64,000 nucleotides of DNA from CAUZFZ01 sp963579025 (GTDB taxonomy: Bacteria > Planctomycetota > Planctomycetia > Planctomycetales > Planctomycetaceae). The stretch is from contig CAUZFZ010000031.1 of the NCBI GenBank assembly GCA_963579025.1, positions 12,915 to 76,914 of the forward strand. The letters are read 5' to 3'. This document shows, in pieces, positions 1-8,678 of the stretch. The notes beneath the pieces were generated by a model. The model worked only from the letters and a program-made list of their open reading frames with translations. It was not told the origin of the DNA and did no database searches. Positions within the stretch are counted from its first letter, which is position 1. Each line of letters opens with the position of its first letter. The position numbers were made by a program, and so were the translations under genes.

Positions 1-12
1 GGAGGACCCGCA

Positions 13-1107
13 ATGGCTCAATGGACGGTTCCCGGTATCCGCCTGTCCGGAGTCGCGTCGGCTGTTCCCGAACCGACTCGCTCAGCGGATGATCTGGCGG
101 CGCTCTTCGGCCCCGACGAAGCCGGCAAAATCGTTGAAAGTGTCGGCGTGCAGACGCGTCACATTGCCGGGGACTCGACCTGCACATCGGACCTGTGTTT
201 CGCGGCGGCAGAACGACTGCTCGATCAGCTCGACTGGTCGCGTGATTCCATTGACGCGCTGATTCTCGTCACACAAACGCCCGATTACGTGCTGCCCGCA
301 ACGGCGTGTTCACTGCACCACCGGCTGGGACTGGGAACTCAGTGCCTGGCATTCGACATCAATCAGGGCTGTTCGGGTTACGTCTACGGGCTGGCGATGA
401 TGAGCCGGTTGCTTGGTGCCGGCAATGTGAAGCGAGCCCTGCTGCTGACCGGCGATACGCTGTCGCGCGTTGTCTCGCCAGTCGATCGATCGGCGGCTCC
501 ATTGTTTGGAGATGCCGGCTCCGCAACATGTCTTGAAGTCTGTGACGGGGCGCCTCCCATGTTTTTTGACCTGGGCACGAATGGGGCCGGTGTCGAACAC
601 CTGCTGACTCGAGCCGGCGGGTTTCGGACGCAACGATCGCCGGCGACAACTCGCCGCACTGAACGAGAGAACGGCAACATTCGCAGCGACTCCGATCTGT
701 TCATGAACGGCGCCGAAGTCTTCATGTTCACGCTGTCGGCCGTGCCCGGGCTGATCAAGCGAACGTTGCAGGGAGCTGGCTGGGAACGCGACGACGTCGA
801 TGCGTTCGTCCTGCATCAAGCCAACGCGTTCATGCTGGGACACCTTCGCAAGCGGCTCAAGCTCACGCCGGAGCAATTCGTTGTTGCGCTGTCCGAATAC
901 GGAAACACGGCTTCGGCGTCTATTCCGCTGGCCATGTCAGAGTCGTGGTCGTCAAACAGCCCGACGGGTGCCAAGAAGCTTGTGCTGGGTGGATTTGGAA
1001 CCGGGTGGTCCTGGGCCGGGGCCGCGCTTGAGTGTGACGGGCTCGTTCTGCCTGAAGTCATCATCGTGCCGGACGAAGCCCCGGTCCTTCGGGCGGAGGC
1101 CGCGTGA
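13..1107 (+). CDS. 3-oxoacyl-ACP synthase III family protein (FabH-like)
   Basis: 364 residues, ATG preceded by GGAGG at the window edge. Thiolase-fold condensing enzyme of the KAS III type, which joins an acyl primer to malonyl-ACP or a related acceptor. Visible catalytic triad: Cys120 in the NQGCSG motif, His268 in VLHQAN and Asn298 in YGNTASAS, at the usual KAS III spacing. Length is a little above typical FabH (about 320). It is the first visible member of an operon with two reductases, an ACP and an acyl ligase, so a dedicated acyl-chain pathway is more likely than the housekeeping FabH role. Substrate cannot be read from the sequence. The operon may start before the window. Confidence 0.9.
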   Translation: MAQWTVPGIRLSGVASAVPEPTRSADDLAALFGPDEAGKIVESVGVQTRHIAGDSTCTSDLCFAAAERLLDQLDWSRDSIDALILVTQTPDYVLPATACSLHHRLGLGTQCLAFDINQGCSGYVYGLAMMSRLLGAGNVKRALLLTGDTLSRVVSPVDRSAAPLFGDAGSATCLEVCDGAPPMFFDLGTNGAGVEHLLTRAGGFRTQRSPATTRRTERENGNIRSDSDLFMNGAEVFMFTLSAVPGLIKRTLQGAGWERDDVDAFVLHQANAFMLGHLRKRLKLTPEQFVVALSEYGNTASASIPLAMSESWSSNSPTGAKKLVLGGFGTGWSWAGAALECDGLVLPEVIIVPDEAPVLRAEAA

Positions 1108-1865
1108 TGTTCAACCCGCTCGATATGGCCGGTCGCTCGATTCTGGTCACCGGCGCTTCATCCGGGATCGGACGAGCCACGTGCGTCGTGCTCAGCCGTC
1201 TGGGAGCGCGGCTCATTCTTGTGGCCCGTTCGCAGCAGAACCTGGAAGAAACCCGCTGCCTGCTCGACGGAGACGGCCACATTGTCGAAACCTGCGACCT
1301 GCGAGAGACAGACGCGATCCCCAGCTGGTTGAAACGGTTCGGTGCCGAACACGGGCCGCTCGATGGTCTGGTGCACTCGGCAGGAGTCCACGTCACCCTG
1401 CCGCTGCAGTTCATGAGTGGCGAACAGCTCAACGACATCATGCGGATCAATTTCACGGCGGCCGTGCAACTGGCCAAAGGATTTCGACAGCGGAAGGTGC
1501 ATGCATCAGCGTCGAGTGTCGTGTTTGTTTCGTCGGTGATGGGACTGGTCGGACAAGCCGGCGTTTCGGCATATGTCGCAAGTAAGGGCGCACTGATTGC
1601 TGTCGCACGATCACTGTCGCTGGAACTCGCGGCCGACGGCATCCGAGTCAATTGCGTCGCGCCGGGGCAGGTCGAATCGAAAATGGCCACGTCACAGGAT
1701 GCGACTCTGACCGACGAGCAGCGTGCAGCCATCGAAACGATGCACCCGCTCGGAATTGGTCAGCCCGAAGACGTTGCCAACTCCATCGCTTTTCTACTGG
1801 CAGATACAGGTCGCTGGATTACTGGAACGACTCTTGTTGTTGACGGCGGATACACGGCTCACTGA
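1107..1865 (+). CDS. Short-chain dehydrogenase/reductase (FabG-like)
   Basis: 252 residues. The ATG overlaps the upstream stop (TGATG), and GGAGG lies a few bases before it, so translation is probably coupled. Classic SDR: NADP-binding TGASSGIG at residues 15-22, NxAG-like HSAGV near 90, Ser142/143, and the YxxxK pair Tyr156/Lys160. It ends with the VDGGY motif common in FabG-like reductases. With the ketosynthase before it and the ACP after it, reduction of a 3-ketoacyl group on ACP is the natural inference. Another sugar or hydroxy-acid oxidoreductase remains possible. Confidence 0.9.
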   Translation: MFNPLDMAGRSILVTGASSGIGRATCVVLSRLGARLILVARSQQNLEETRCLLDGDGHIVETCDLRETDAIPSWLKRFGAEHGPLDGLVHSAGVHVTLPLQFMSGEQLNDIMRINFTAAVQLAKGFRQRKVHASASSVVFVSSVMGLVGQAGVSAYVASKGALIAVARSLSLELAADGIRVNCVAPGQVESKMATSQDATLTDEQRAAIETMHPLGIGQPEDVANSIAFLLADTGRWITGTTLVVDGGYTAH

Positions 1866-1921
1866 ATGGGCACTGGAATACACACAACAGAAGCTAACTT
1901 CTTGCGTATTCGAGAGACTGG

Positions 1922-1956
1922 CCAAAGTCTGGCGACTTCGGCTACCCCAGACTTGG
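1922..1956. repeat. REP-like imperfect palindrome
   Basis: Arms CCAAAGTCTGG (1922-1932) and CCAGACTTGG (1947-1956) are reverse complements apart from one extra A, around a 14-base spacer. It lies in the 131-base gap between the reductase and the acetyltransferase. Its layout suggests a dispersed extragenic palindrome or a transcript-stabilising hairpin; there is no T-run typical of a terminator. Confidence 0.6.
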
Positions 1957-1996
1957 AACTACTGAATCCAGCTACGGAATAATCGGAATAGTCTCA

Positions 1997-2653
1997 GTGA
2001 ATCGCATACTCATTGTGGGGGCGGGTGACTTCGGTCGCGAGCTGTTCTGCTGGATGACCACGGATCCTCGGCACGGCGTCGAATGGGAGGTCGCTGGCTT
2101 CCTGGATGACAACGCGGACGCTCTTGCCTCGCACTCACATTATCCCGTCGGCATCGTCGGCTCGATTTCCAAATACATTCCTCAGGCTGGTGAGCAGTTG
2201 GTGATGGCGATCGCGTCGCCGGTAGCCCGATTGAAGATCGCAAATGAACTGGAATCTCGCGGAGCAGAATTCGCCGCGTGGATTCATCCCACTGTGATTG
2301 AATCTCGATTCCACTCGATCGGTCGTGGCAGCGTGATTGGCCCGAACAGCGTGATCAGTTGCGACGTGACAATCGGCGACTTTGCCATCATCAATCTCGG
2401 AGTCACAGTGGGACACGATGCCGTGATCGGCGAGGGATGCACAATCAACTCGCACTGTGACATTACCGGACATGTGAAAATTGGACGGGGAACTCTCCTA
2501 GGCAGCAGCGTGTCAATCATTCCGCATGTGACTGTTGGTGAATTCGCCACAATCGGCGCGGGGAGTACAGTCGTTCGTCGAGTCCGTGATCACTCGACAG
2601 TTATGGGCGACACGGCGAAGCGGATTACGTGGGGGGGCAACGAAGCTGCTTAG
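1997..2653 (+). CDS. NeuD/PglD-family sugar O/N-acyltransferase
   Basis: 218 residues with a GTG start (reads NRILIVGAGDFGREL). The N-terminal third is the Rossmann-like nucleotide-sugar pocket of the NeuD/PglD family. The rest is a left-handed beta-helix of hexapeptide repeats (IGRGSVIGPNSVIS, VTIGDFAIINLGVTVG, VIGEGCTINSHCDITG). His417-type catalytic histidines of PglD correspond to the region around GHDAVIG. The family transfers acetyl from acetyl-CoA to sialic acids or amino-sugar nucleotides. Its place inside an ACP/ketosynthase operon suggests decoration of a surface sugar. The donor might be an unusual acyl group rather than acetyl (inference). Confidence 0.85.
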   Translation: MNRILIVGAGDFGRELFCWMTTDPRHGVEWEVAGFLDDNADALASHSHYPVGIVGSISKYIPQAGEQLVMAIASPVARLKIANELESRGAEFAAWIHPTVIESRFHSIGRGSVIGPNSVISCDVTIGDFAIINLGVTVGHDAVIGEGCTINSHCDITGHVKIGRGTLLGSSVSIIPHVTVGEFATIGAGSTVVRRVRDHSTVMGDTAKRITWGGNEAA

Positions 2654-2703
2654 TATCAGCGGTGTTGTAGAAATAACAGAGTGCTCAATGCCCCTCTCCC
2701 TAA

Positions 2704-2726
2704 CCCTCTCCCCACCGGGGAGAGGG
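2704..2726. repeat. Perfect 10-bp hairpin, CCCTCTCCCC/GGGGAGAGGG
   Basis: Ten-base perfect arms around a 3-base loop in the gap between the acetyltransferase and the acyl carrier protein. The preceding CCCCTCTCCCTAACC extends the low-complexity CT-rich tract. It resembles widely dispersed intergenic palindromes. With no T-run after it, I read it as a repeat rather than a terminator, because the gene series continues. Confidence 0.6.
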
Positions 2727-2760
2727 GACTTTGGGTGGTCAACCAGATCAAGGAAGAACA

Positions 2761-3081
2761 ATGACAACCGAAACCGCCGACCAGAATCGGCTTCAGACTT
2801 GCGTGTTGCAGGCGATCAAAGAACTTAACGAGCAGCTTCCACCCGAACAGCAGATTGAAGAGTCCGCCAGAGCAAAGCTGTTCGGGCATGACGCACCGCT
2901 CGACTCGATTGGACTCGTGAATCTGATTGTCACGGTGGAAGAGCAGCTATCCGATGAACTCGATATCGAAGTCACACTGGCTAACGAAAAGGCGATGTCC
3001 CGTCGCACAAGTCCGTTTCAGTCGGTCGAGACATTGCTCGATTTTATTGAAGAACTGATTCGGGAGGAGCAGAGTGAGTGA
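2761..3081 (+). CDS. Acyl carrier protein
   Basis: 106 residues. ATG at 2761 has AAGGA upstream; an in-frame opening before it lacks a better start. Small, acidic and helical. The phosphopantetheine attachment site is Ser49 in PLDSIGLVNLI, the LDSxG form used by pathway-dedicated ACPs, compared with DSLD in housekeeping AcpP. It carries acyl intermediates for the neighbouring ketosynthase, reductases and ligase. Its stop overlaps the next gene by 8 bases. Confidence 0.85.
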   Translation: MTTETADQNRLQTCVLQAIKELNEQLPPEQQIEESARAKLFGHDAPLDSIGLVNLIVTVEEQLSDELDIEVTLANEKAMSRRTSPFQSVETLLDFIEELIREEQSE

Positions 3082-3775
3082 CGATCGCGTCATAGTGATC
3101 ACCGGCACGCGCAAGGGCATTGGCCGGTTCCTTGCAGAGCGGTATCTGTCTGCCGGATGGCAAGTCATTGGCTGCAGTCGAGGCCCATGCGATCTCGATC
3201 GAGGTGAATACCACCATTTTCAACTCGACGTCGCCGACGAAGGGGCCGTTACGAAACTGTTTTCTACTGTGCGGAAGCAATTCGGCAGGCTCGACGTGCT
3301 GATCAACAACGCGGGTATCGCGTCGATGAATCACGCGATGCTGACGCCCGGCAAGACAGTCGATCGTGTTCTCAGCACGAACGTTACCGGCACGTTTCTG
3401 TTCTGTCGCGAAGCGGCCAAGCTGATGCAGAAAAAGAAGCAGGGGCGAATTGTGAACTTCGTCACCGTCGCGGTCCCTTTGAAGCTTGATGGAGAAGCGA
3501 TTTACGCCGCTTCCAAAGCCGCAGTTGCGACACTGACGGAGATTCTGGCCCGCGAGTTCGCACCATTTGGAATTACAGTCAACGCCGTTGGGCCAACGCC
3601 CGTGCGGACGGATCTGATTCGAAACGTCCCTGAAGAGAAGATTCAGGCTCTGTTGCAACGGCAATCAATTCAACGCTTCGGTGAGTTCGCAGACATTGCA
3701 AATGTGATCAACTTCTTCGTCAGCCCAGACAGCGATTTTGTGACGGGGCAGATTGTCTATCTGGGTGGCGTTTAG
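3074..3775 (+). CDS. Short-chain dehydrogenase/reductase, second copy
   Basis: 233 residues with a GTG start overlapping the ACP stop by 8 bases; AGGAG lies upstream. SDR features: TGTRKGIG cofactor loop at 10-17, NNAGI at 78-82, and Tyr144/Lys148 as YAASK. The residue at the usual catalytic serine position (13 before the Tyr) is Thr131, within NFVTVAV, a conservative but noticeable change. It ends in YLGGV. Probably reduces an acyl-ACP intermediate in the same pathway; the exact substrate is unknown. Confidence 0.88.
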   Translation: MSDDRVIVITGTRKGIGRFLAERYLSAGWQVIGCSRGPCDLDRGEYHHFQLDVADEGAVTKLFSTVRKQFGRLDVLINNAGIASMNHAMLTPGKTVDRVLSTNVTGTFLFCREAAKLMQKKKQGRIVNFVTVAVPLKLDGEAIYAASKAAVATLTEILAREFAPFGITVNAVGPTPVRTDLIRNVPEEKIQALLQRQSIQRFGEFADIANVINFFVSPDSDFVTGQIVYLGGV

Positions 3776-3873
3776 GATCGTTCGATCATTAAGTGTCGCC
3801 TTTCGCTCCGCGAAAGTGCGTTCTTTCGCGGAGCGAAAGACGACAATGCGACACTTAATTCAAGGACGATCCT
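3774..3873. repeat. 100-bp nested palindromic element (MITE/REP-like)
   Basis: Three nested pairs of perfect inverted arms: AGGATCGT/ACGATCCT (3774-3781, 3866-3873), ATTAAGTGTCGC/GCGACACTTAAT (3788-3799, 3848-3859) and CTTTCGCTCCGCGAAAG/CTTTCGCGGAGCGAAAG (3800-3816, 3823-3839). Each inner arm is also a palindrome. It begins on the last two bases of the upstream stop codon and fills most of the gap to the next gene. The architecture matches a miniature mobile palindrome of the REP type. Confidence 0.85.
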
Positions 3874-3919
3874 TTAGTTGGCGGGGGAGCACCTACTTCA
3901 AGGAAGCAGGACGGCGGAC

Positions 3920-5266
3920 ATGTTTATTGATTTCCTGTGTGACCGGTTCAGTCAGTGCGAGGCGTCGGAAGCCATCGTCTGGCGGAATCAGAGCTACAGT
4001 TACGCATGGCTGGCCGAGCGAGTTGGCCTGTGGCAGCAGTTTCTGTCCGAACAGAATGTCGAGTCGGGTAGTGTGGTCATCCTGGAAGCCAACTTTTCGC
4101 CCAACGCGGTGGCGCTCTTTCTGGCTCTGGCTGAAGCGGGCTGCGTCCTTGTGCCGTTGACGTCGGCCGTGGCTGCGAAACGCGACGAGTTCATCGAGAT
4201 CGCGGAAGGTGAAGTGTCGATCTCGATCAGCTCTGGTGACGAAGTTGAGCTGACGCGGTTTGACCGAACGGCGACTCATGCGTTGTATGCAGACTTACGT
4301 GCGGCGGGACATCCCGGGCTGGTGATCTTCTCGTCCGGATCAACAGGTACATGTAAGGCGGCGGTACATAATGTTGTGCCGCTGCTGGATAAGTTCAGGA
4401 CTCCGCGACATGCGTTGCGCACGATCTCGTTTCTGCTGTATGACCATATCGGTGGCATCAACACGATGCTCTATACGCTTTCCAATGGAGGCTGCCTGGT
4501 CACCGTTCAGGATCGTTCGCCGGATGCGATTCTGGCTGCTATTGAACAACACCGAGTGGAACTGCTGCCGACGTCACCGACGTTTCTCAATCTGACGCTG
4601 ATCAGCGAGGCCTGGCAACGGCATGATCTGAGCTCGTTGCAGACGATCTCGTACGGCACCGAGCCGATGCCGGAAAGCACACTGAAGCGTTTCAACGAGC
4701 TGTTTCCTGGGATCCGGTTGTTGCAGACCTATGGACTGTCCGAGGTGGGGATCCTGCGTTCGAAGTCAAAGAGCAGCGACTCATTATGGGTGCGTCTGGG
4801 AGGCGATGGCTTTGAGACGCGCATCGTTGACGGGACGCTGCAGATCAAGGCAGAGTCGGCGATGCTCGGTTACCTGAACCATCCCAGTCCATTCACTACG
4901 GACGGCTGGTATGACACGGGCGATCGAGTTGAAGTCGATGGCGAATGGATGCGCATTCTGGGACGTGAGTCTGAGATCATTAATGTCGGCGGCGAGAAGG
5001 TGTATCCGGCCGAGGTCGAGAGTGTCCTGCAGGAACTCGACGAGGTGGCTGATGCGACAGTCACTGGCAAGGCAAACCCGATCACAGGCCAGATGGTTTG
5101 CGCCAAGGTTCAACCTGTGGGACACGTCGAGAAGAAGCCCTTCGTGGCTCTTCTGAAGAGCCACTGCCGGCAACGTCTGCAGGCGTACAAAGTGCCCGTC
5201 AAGATCGAGCTGGTGAGCGACTCACAGCATTCGGCGCGATTCAAGAAGATTCGCCGGACCGCGTGA
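3920..5266 (+). CDS. AMP-dependent acyl synthetase/ligase (ANL superfamily)
   Basis: 448 residues from the ATG at 3920; a longer in-frame start at 3878 has no better ribosome site. It activates a carboxylate with ATP to an acyl-adenylate and transfers it to CoA or ACP. Motifs: P-loop SSGSTGTCK at 138-146, TYGLSEVG, WYDTGDR and the hinge GRESEIINVGGEKVYP. No catalytic Lys context like PTGK is clearly seen near the end, where the protein stops at IRRTA, so the C-terminal lid may be slightly short. In this operon it probably loads the ACP. Confidence 0.88.
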   Translation: MFIDFLCDRFSQCEASEAIVWRNQSYSYAWLAERVGLWQQFLSEQNVESGSVVILEANFSPNAVALFLALAEAGCVLVPLTSAVAAKRDEFIEIAEGEVSISISSGDEVELTRFDRTATHALYADLRAAGHPGLVIFSSGSTGTCKAAVHNVVPLLDKFRTPRHALRTISFLLYDHIGGINTMLYTLSNGGCLVTVQDRSPDAILAAIEQHRVELLPTSPTFLNLTLISEAWQRHDLSSLQTISYGTEPMPESTLKRFNELFPGIRLLQTYGLSEVGILRSKSKSSDSLWVRLGGDGFETRIVDGTLQIKAESAMLGYLNHPSPFTTDGWYDTGDRVEVDGEWMRILGRESEIINVGGEKVYPAEVESVLQELDEVADATVTGKANPITGQMVCAKVQPVGHVEKKPFVALLKSHCRQRLQAYKVPVKIELVSDSQHSARFKKIRRTA

Positions 5267-5745
5267 TTGGGCTCCAGCTACGGCGCGAGGGACGAAGGCG
5301 GCATCAGCGACTGACCGACACGCATTTGCCTGAATGGTCGTTTCCCAGTCGAAAATGACAGATCTCACCAGACTGGGACGATTTGCTGGTTTTCCAGACA
5401 AGTCCACGAATCATGTCGGGAAGATGATCGCCGACAGGCAGGGCCGAGCGTGGCGTGGACCGAGTGACGTGACAACCCGGATGCGTGCACGTCTCGGACG
5501 CTTGGTTTGAGTACGCAGCCCGATTTCACGTGGCCCGTCGCCGGCATCGACCGATAACCTTAAACCCTACGCTCCTTGCGCAGTCTCCATTCTCCGCGGC
5601 ATTGCAGCACGACATCTGCGTTGGTGGGGATAGGAATCGTTCGCTGACCGTCATAGAATCGTTGGTCCTTGAGCGGCGCAGTCATTCAGCTTCCGCCTGA
5701 CGGCGGGACTCAAGCTGGTCCGAGTCATTTGATTGGTTGATTGCC
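5267..5745. other. Gene-free interval upstream of the HTH/acidic-repeat gene
   Basis: About 480 bases with no convincing coding frame. A weak 7-base pair (CCCAGTC at 5344-5350, GACTGGG at 5371-5377) is the only local structure seen. It should hold the 3' end of the acyl operon transcript and the promoter of the next gene, but no clear promoter or terminator was identified. Confidence 0.5.
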
Positions 5746-7872
5746 ATGGCGAAGAAATACATCTCTCTCGCGGACGCTTCCGGGATCCTTGGCATCTCCG
5801 AGGATCAGCTCAAACAGTTCCGCGCCAAGGGCGACATTCGCGGCTTCGCGGATCGCGGCAACTGGAAGTTCCGGCAGGAAGACGTCGAGGAGTTCGGCCG
5901 CTCCAGGCAGGTCGATTCCGGCGCTGATCTGCCTCTGCTGGACGATCCTGGTGGCAATGCACTGTCGGACGATGACGCGATTGCTGAACAGCCGACGATT
6001 ATCCGTAAGGGTGACGATAACGTCCTTGTCGACTCGTCGCTCGAACTGGAGGATCCGGCGTCTGACAGTGGCGTACGGATGGTGCTGGACGAAAACATTA
6101 CCGGGCAAACCGATGGCTCCGATGCGGAAATCGCACTGTCGTTCGGTGACTCCGACAAGGAACTGGTGCTGGAAGGTTCCAGCGGCGACCTGAGTGACGA
6201 GGGATTAAGTAAGGAGATTCCGCTGTCGTTTGGTGACTCAAGTCACGAATTCGGAATTGAGCTGGGCTCGGACGACTCGGAGAGCATCGAAGTCCCCCTG
6301 CTGGGAGACTCGGACAGTGATGTGCGACTGGCAGACTCAGACAGTGATGTACGACTGGCCGACTCGGACAGTGACATCACACTGTCGGATTCAGACAGCG
6401 ATGTGCAGCTGAGCGATTCAGACAGTGATGTTCAGTTGGCAGACGATGGTTCGACCAGTCCTCAGCTCCATGAAACCGAGGGCATGATTGAGTTGCCGGC
6501 GTCGGACAGCGACGTGCGATTGACGCCGGCAGGCGATGGCGACGACGGCAGCGAGATTCTGCTGACCGGTCAGGATTCCGACAGCGACGTCAGGCTGCTG
6601 GGTGAGACCGCACCGATGGTGCTCGGGGCCAGCAGTGACAGCGACGTGAGGCTGATCAAGCCAGACTCGGATAGTGACGTGCGATTGCTGGTTTCAGATT
6701 CCGATAGTGATGTGCGCCTGCTGGCTGGCGACTCGCCCCAGCCGGGAAGTGACAGTGACGTGTCCGTTGCGGGAACGCAGGACGCGATTCAGCTCCCGGA
6801 TGAGTACGACGAAGGCGAGAGCATTCTGGATATCGATGACGACAGTGGTCTGGCTCTGGCAGCGGACAGCGGCATCGCACTGTCCTCCGACAGCGGCATC
6901 ATCCTGGAAACGTCGGCAGACAGTGGTATCTCACTTGATGCCGCAATGGACAGCGGAATTTCGCTCGACGCGGCCGACGACAGCGGCATCGCTCTGGACA
7001 TCGACACGGACAGCGACATCTCGCTGGCTATGGACGTCGACGATGACGAATCGATGACGCTCGACACCGATAGCGGCATTTCGCTTGACGCGGACAGCGG
7101 CCTGACGCTCGATGCCGGCGACAGTGGCATTTCACTTGATGCTGGCGGTGACAGCGGAATCTCGCTCGACGCTGGCGACAGTGGCATTTCACTTGATGCT
7201 GGCGGTGACAGTGATATTTCGCTCGACGTGGACGGGCTGGAAGCGACGGCTCCGGCCATGCAGCTTCCGGGGGGCGACAATTCCGATAATTCGACGGCCG
7301 ATACGTTAATTCAGATGCCTTCGTTCGGTGATGATGATGACGACGACGACGAGAGTGACTTTGAACTTGGCGCGCTTGAGGGCGAAAGCAGTTCAGACAC
7401 GAGCGTTCTGTTATTCGACGATGAAGACGACGCGGACGACCGAGCGGCCACGCTGATCAAGAAGAGTTCGGACGACGACGAGGAAACCTTCGACCTCGAC
7501 GCCGAAGAAGGGTTCGACGAGGAATTCGAGGACGACGAAGACGACCTGCTGGGCGAAGACGACGAAATCGAAGACTTCGACGAGGACGATTTCGACGACG
7601 AAGAGTTCATGGCGGATGAGGATGATTTCGACGAGAGCTTTTCGACCGGCGAGAGCCAAGCCGAATTCGTCGGGCAGTCCGGAGTGCAGGGTGGGGCCGT
7701 CATGGTCGCGGAGCAGGATTGGGGCGGACTGACATTCGCTGCGGTTCTGGTTGCGTCGGTCGCCATGCTCGTTTGCGGCGGAGTCATGTTCGATCTGGTC
7801 CGCTACATCTGGCAATCGGGCGATCCCGGTGTTGTGGCGGGGCCGATGATAGACATGGTCGGCATCAAATAG
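5746..7872 (+). CDS. Excisionase-type HTH protein with acidic repeat stalk and C-terminal membrane anchor
   Basis: 708 residues; ATG at 5746 chosen over an upstream TTG. Residues 3-50 (YISLADASGILGISEDQLKQ and so on) form a MerR/excisionase-like winged helix of the HTH_17 type, ending in KFRQEDVEEF. Then come about 600 residues of extremely acidic low-complexity sequence: first SDSDVRL-type repeats, then DSGISLDA-type repeats, then a nearly pure Asp/Glu tract. A single hydrophobic segment (LTFAAVLVASVAMLVCGGVMF) lies about 25-47 residues from the end. A predicted DNA-binding head tethered to the membrane by a negatively charged stalk is unusual. The head may bind protein rather than DNA. No function is assigned. 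Confidence 0.85.
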   Translation: MAKKYISLADASGILGISEDQLKQFRAKGDIRGFADRGNWKFRQEDVEEFGRSRQVDSGADLPLLDDPGGNALSDDDAIAEQPTIIRKGDDNVLVDSSLELEDPASDSGVRMVLDENITGQTDGSDAEIALSFGDSDKELVLEGSSGDLSDEGLSKEIPLSFGDSSHEFGIELGSDDSESIEVPLLGDSDSDVRLADSDSDVRLADSDSDITLSDSDSDVQLSDSDSDVQLADDGSTSPQLHETEGMIELPASDSDVRLTPAGDGDDGSEILLTGQDSDSDVRLLGETAPMVLGASSDSDVRLIKPDSDSDVRLLVSDSDSDVRLLAGDSPQPGSDSDVSVAGTQDAIQLPDEYDEGESILDIDDDSGLALAADSGIALSSDSGIILETSADSGISLDAAMDSGISLDAADDSGIALDIDTDSDISLAMDVDDDESMTLDTDSGISLDADSGLTLDAGDSGISLDAGGDSGISLDAGDSGISLDAGGDSDISLDVDGLEATAPAMQLPGGDNSDNSTADTLIQMPSFGDDDDDDDESDFELGALEGESSSDTSVLLFDDEDDADDRAATLIKKSSDDDEETFDLDAEEGFDEEFEDDEDDLLGEDDEIEDFDEDDFDDEEFMADEDDFDESFSTGESQAEFVGQSGVQGGAVMVAEQDWGGLTFAAVLVASVAMLVCGGVMFDLVRYIWQSGDPGVVAGPMIDMVGIK
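6310..7236 (+). repeat. In-frame coding repeats (SDSDVRL and DSGISLDA units)
   Basis: Within the HTH/acidic-repeat gene, short units recur: about a dozen DSDV(R/Q)L copies from about 6310 to 6770, then about a dozen DSGISL(D/E) copies from about 6840 to 7236. Several copies are nearly identical at DNA level (for example the two GGCGACAGTGGCATTTCACT copies near 7117 and 7177), pointing to recent tandem expansion. Copy number is likely to vary between strains. Confidence 0.85.
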
Positions 7873-7931
7873 TCAGACCACGGTCGGATGACCTGTTTGT
7901 AAAACCAGGCGAGTCGAACGGAGTCGACAGG

Positions 7932-8678
7932 TTGGACGCAGAAAAGACCGAAGCGGTCGTGATCCGGATGGCGGACTGGAGCAACACCAGTCGGGTGGTC
8001 ACGTTCTTTACCCGCGATTTCGGCAAAATCGGGACTGTGGCGAAGGGCGGAAAACGCCTGAAAGGGCCATTCGACTCTGCTCTTGACCTGCTTTCCGCGT
8101 CTCGAATAGTTTTCCTGCGCAAGTCAAGTCAGGCTCTCGATATTCTCACAGAAGCCGCGTTAATCGATCGTTTTCGGCCCGCTCCAGATTCGATCAGCAG
8201 CTTCTATGCGGGATGTTACATCGCCGAACTGCTTGCTGGTCTGACCGAGGACTACGATCCGCATCCAGAGCTGTACGACACGGCCCGCTGGGCTCTGGGA
8301 CGGTTCGCTGCGGGTGCGGACGTGCCGCTCTCGCTGGCTCGATTTGAGCTGGTTGCGTTGCGGGAAATTGGTCAGCTTCCGATGTTTGATGTGTGTATTC
8401 ACTGTGCCGAACCGCTCGCGGTTGGGAGCAGTAACGTGTTCCATGTTTCTCAAGGCGGGCTTCTGTGTGCCGCCTGTCAGAAACAGGAGTATTCGACTCA
8501 ACAGATTCAGGCCGGTACAGCAGCATTGATGGTACGACTGTCCGGCAGCACAGATGAAATGGCAACACGGTTGACCGCCTCAGTGCAGCAGCTTCGAGAA
8601 ATGCGGCGTTTCCTGACAGCTTCACTTTCCGGAACTCTCGGAAGACAGCCGAAATCGCTGCGGTTTCTTCAGTTTTGA
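7932..8678 (+). CDS. recO: DNA repair protein RecO
   Basis: 248 residues from a TTG at 7932 (reads DAEKTEAVVIRMADWSNTSR), with CGGAG about 9 bases upstream. The open frame runs back into the previous gene, but that part lacks similarity to anything. The N-terminal OB fold shows the family pattern EAVVIRxxxWxxxSRVVTFFTxxxGKIGTVAKGGKR. The C-terminal half has a four-cysteine zinc site, CIHC and CAAC. RecO anneals SSB-coated single strands and loads RecA with RecR. It follows the HTH gene by 60 bases. Confidence 0.9.
   Translation: MDAEKTEAVVIRMADWSNTSRVVTFFTRDFGKIGTVAKGGKRLKGPFDSALDLLSASRIVFLRKSSQALDILTEAALIDRFRPAPDSISSFYAGCYIAELLAGLTEDYDPHPELYDTARWALGRFAAGADVPLSLARFELVALREIGQLPMFDVCIHCAEPLAVGSSNVFHVSQGGLLCAACQKQEYSTQQIQAGTAALMVRLSGSTDEMATRLTASVQQLREMRRFLTASLSGTLGRQPKSLRFLQF

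Noticed and set aside
310..876. Long minus-strand frame opposite the ketosynthase gene
   Set aside because: Fully inside a clear KAS III gene with intact catalytic motifs; no domain or ribosome site of its own.
5485..5700. 71-residue frame in the gap before the HTH gene
   Set aside because: No ribosome site or recognisable pattern; the gap appears non-coding.
6310..7236. Regular short DNA repeats as a CRISPR array
   Set aside because: Repeats are in frame, variable in spacing and encode peptide units; no constant-length spacers or cas genes.
6789..7787. Two long minus-strand Ser/Pro-rich frames opposite the acidic-repeat gene
   Set aside because: They mirror the Asp/Ser codon repeats of the plus strand and have no independent features.
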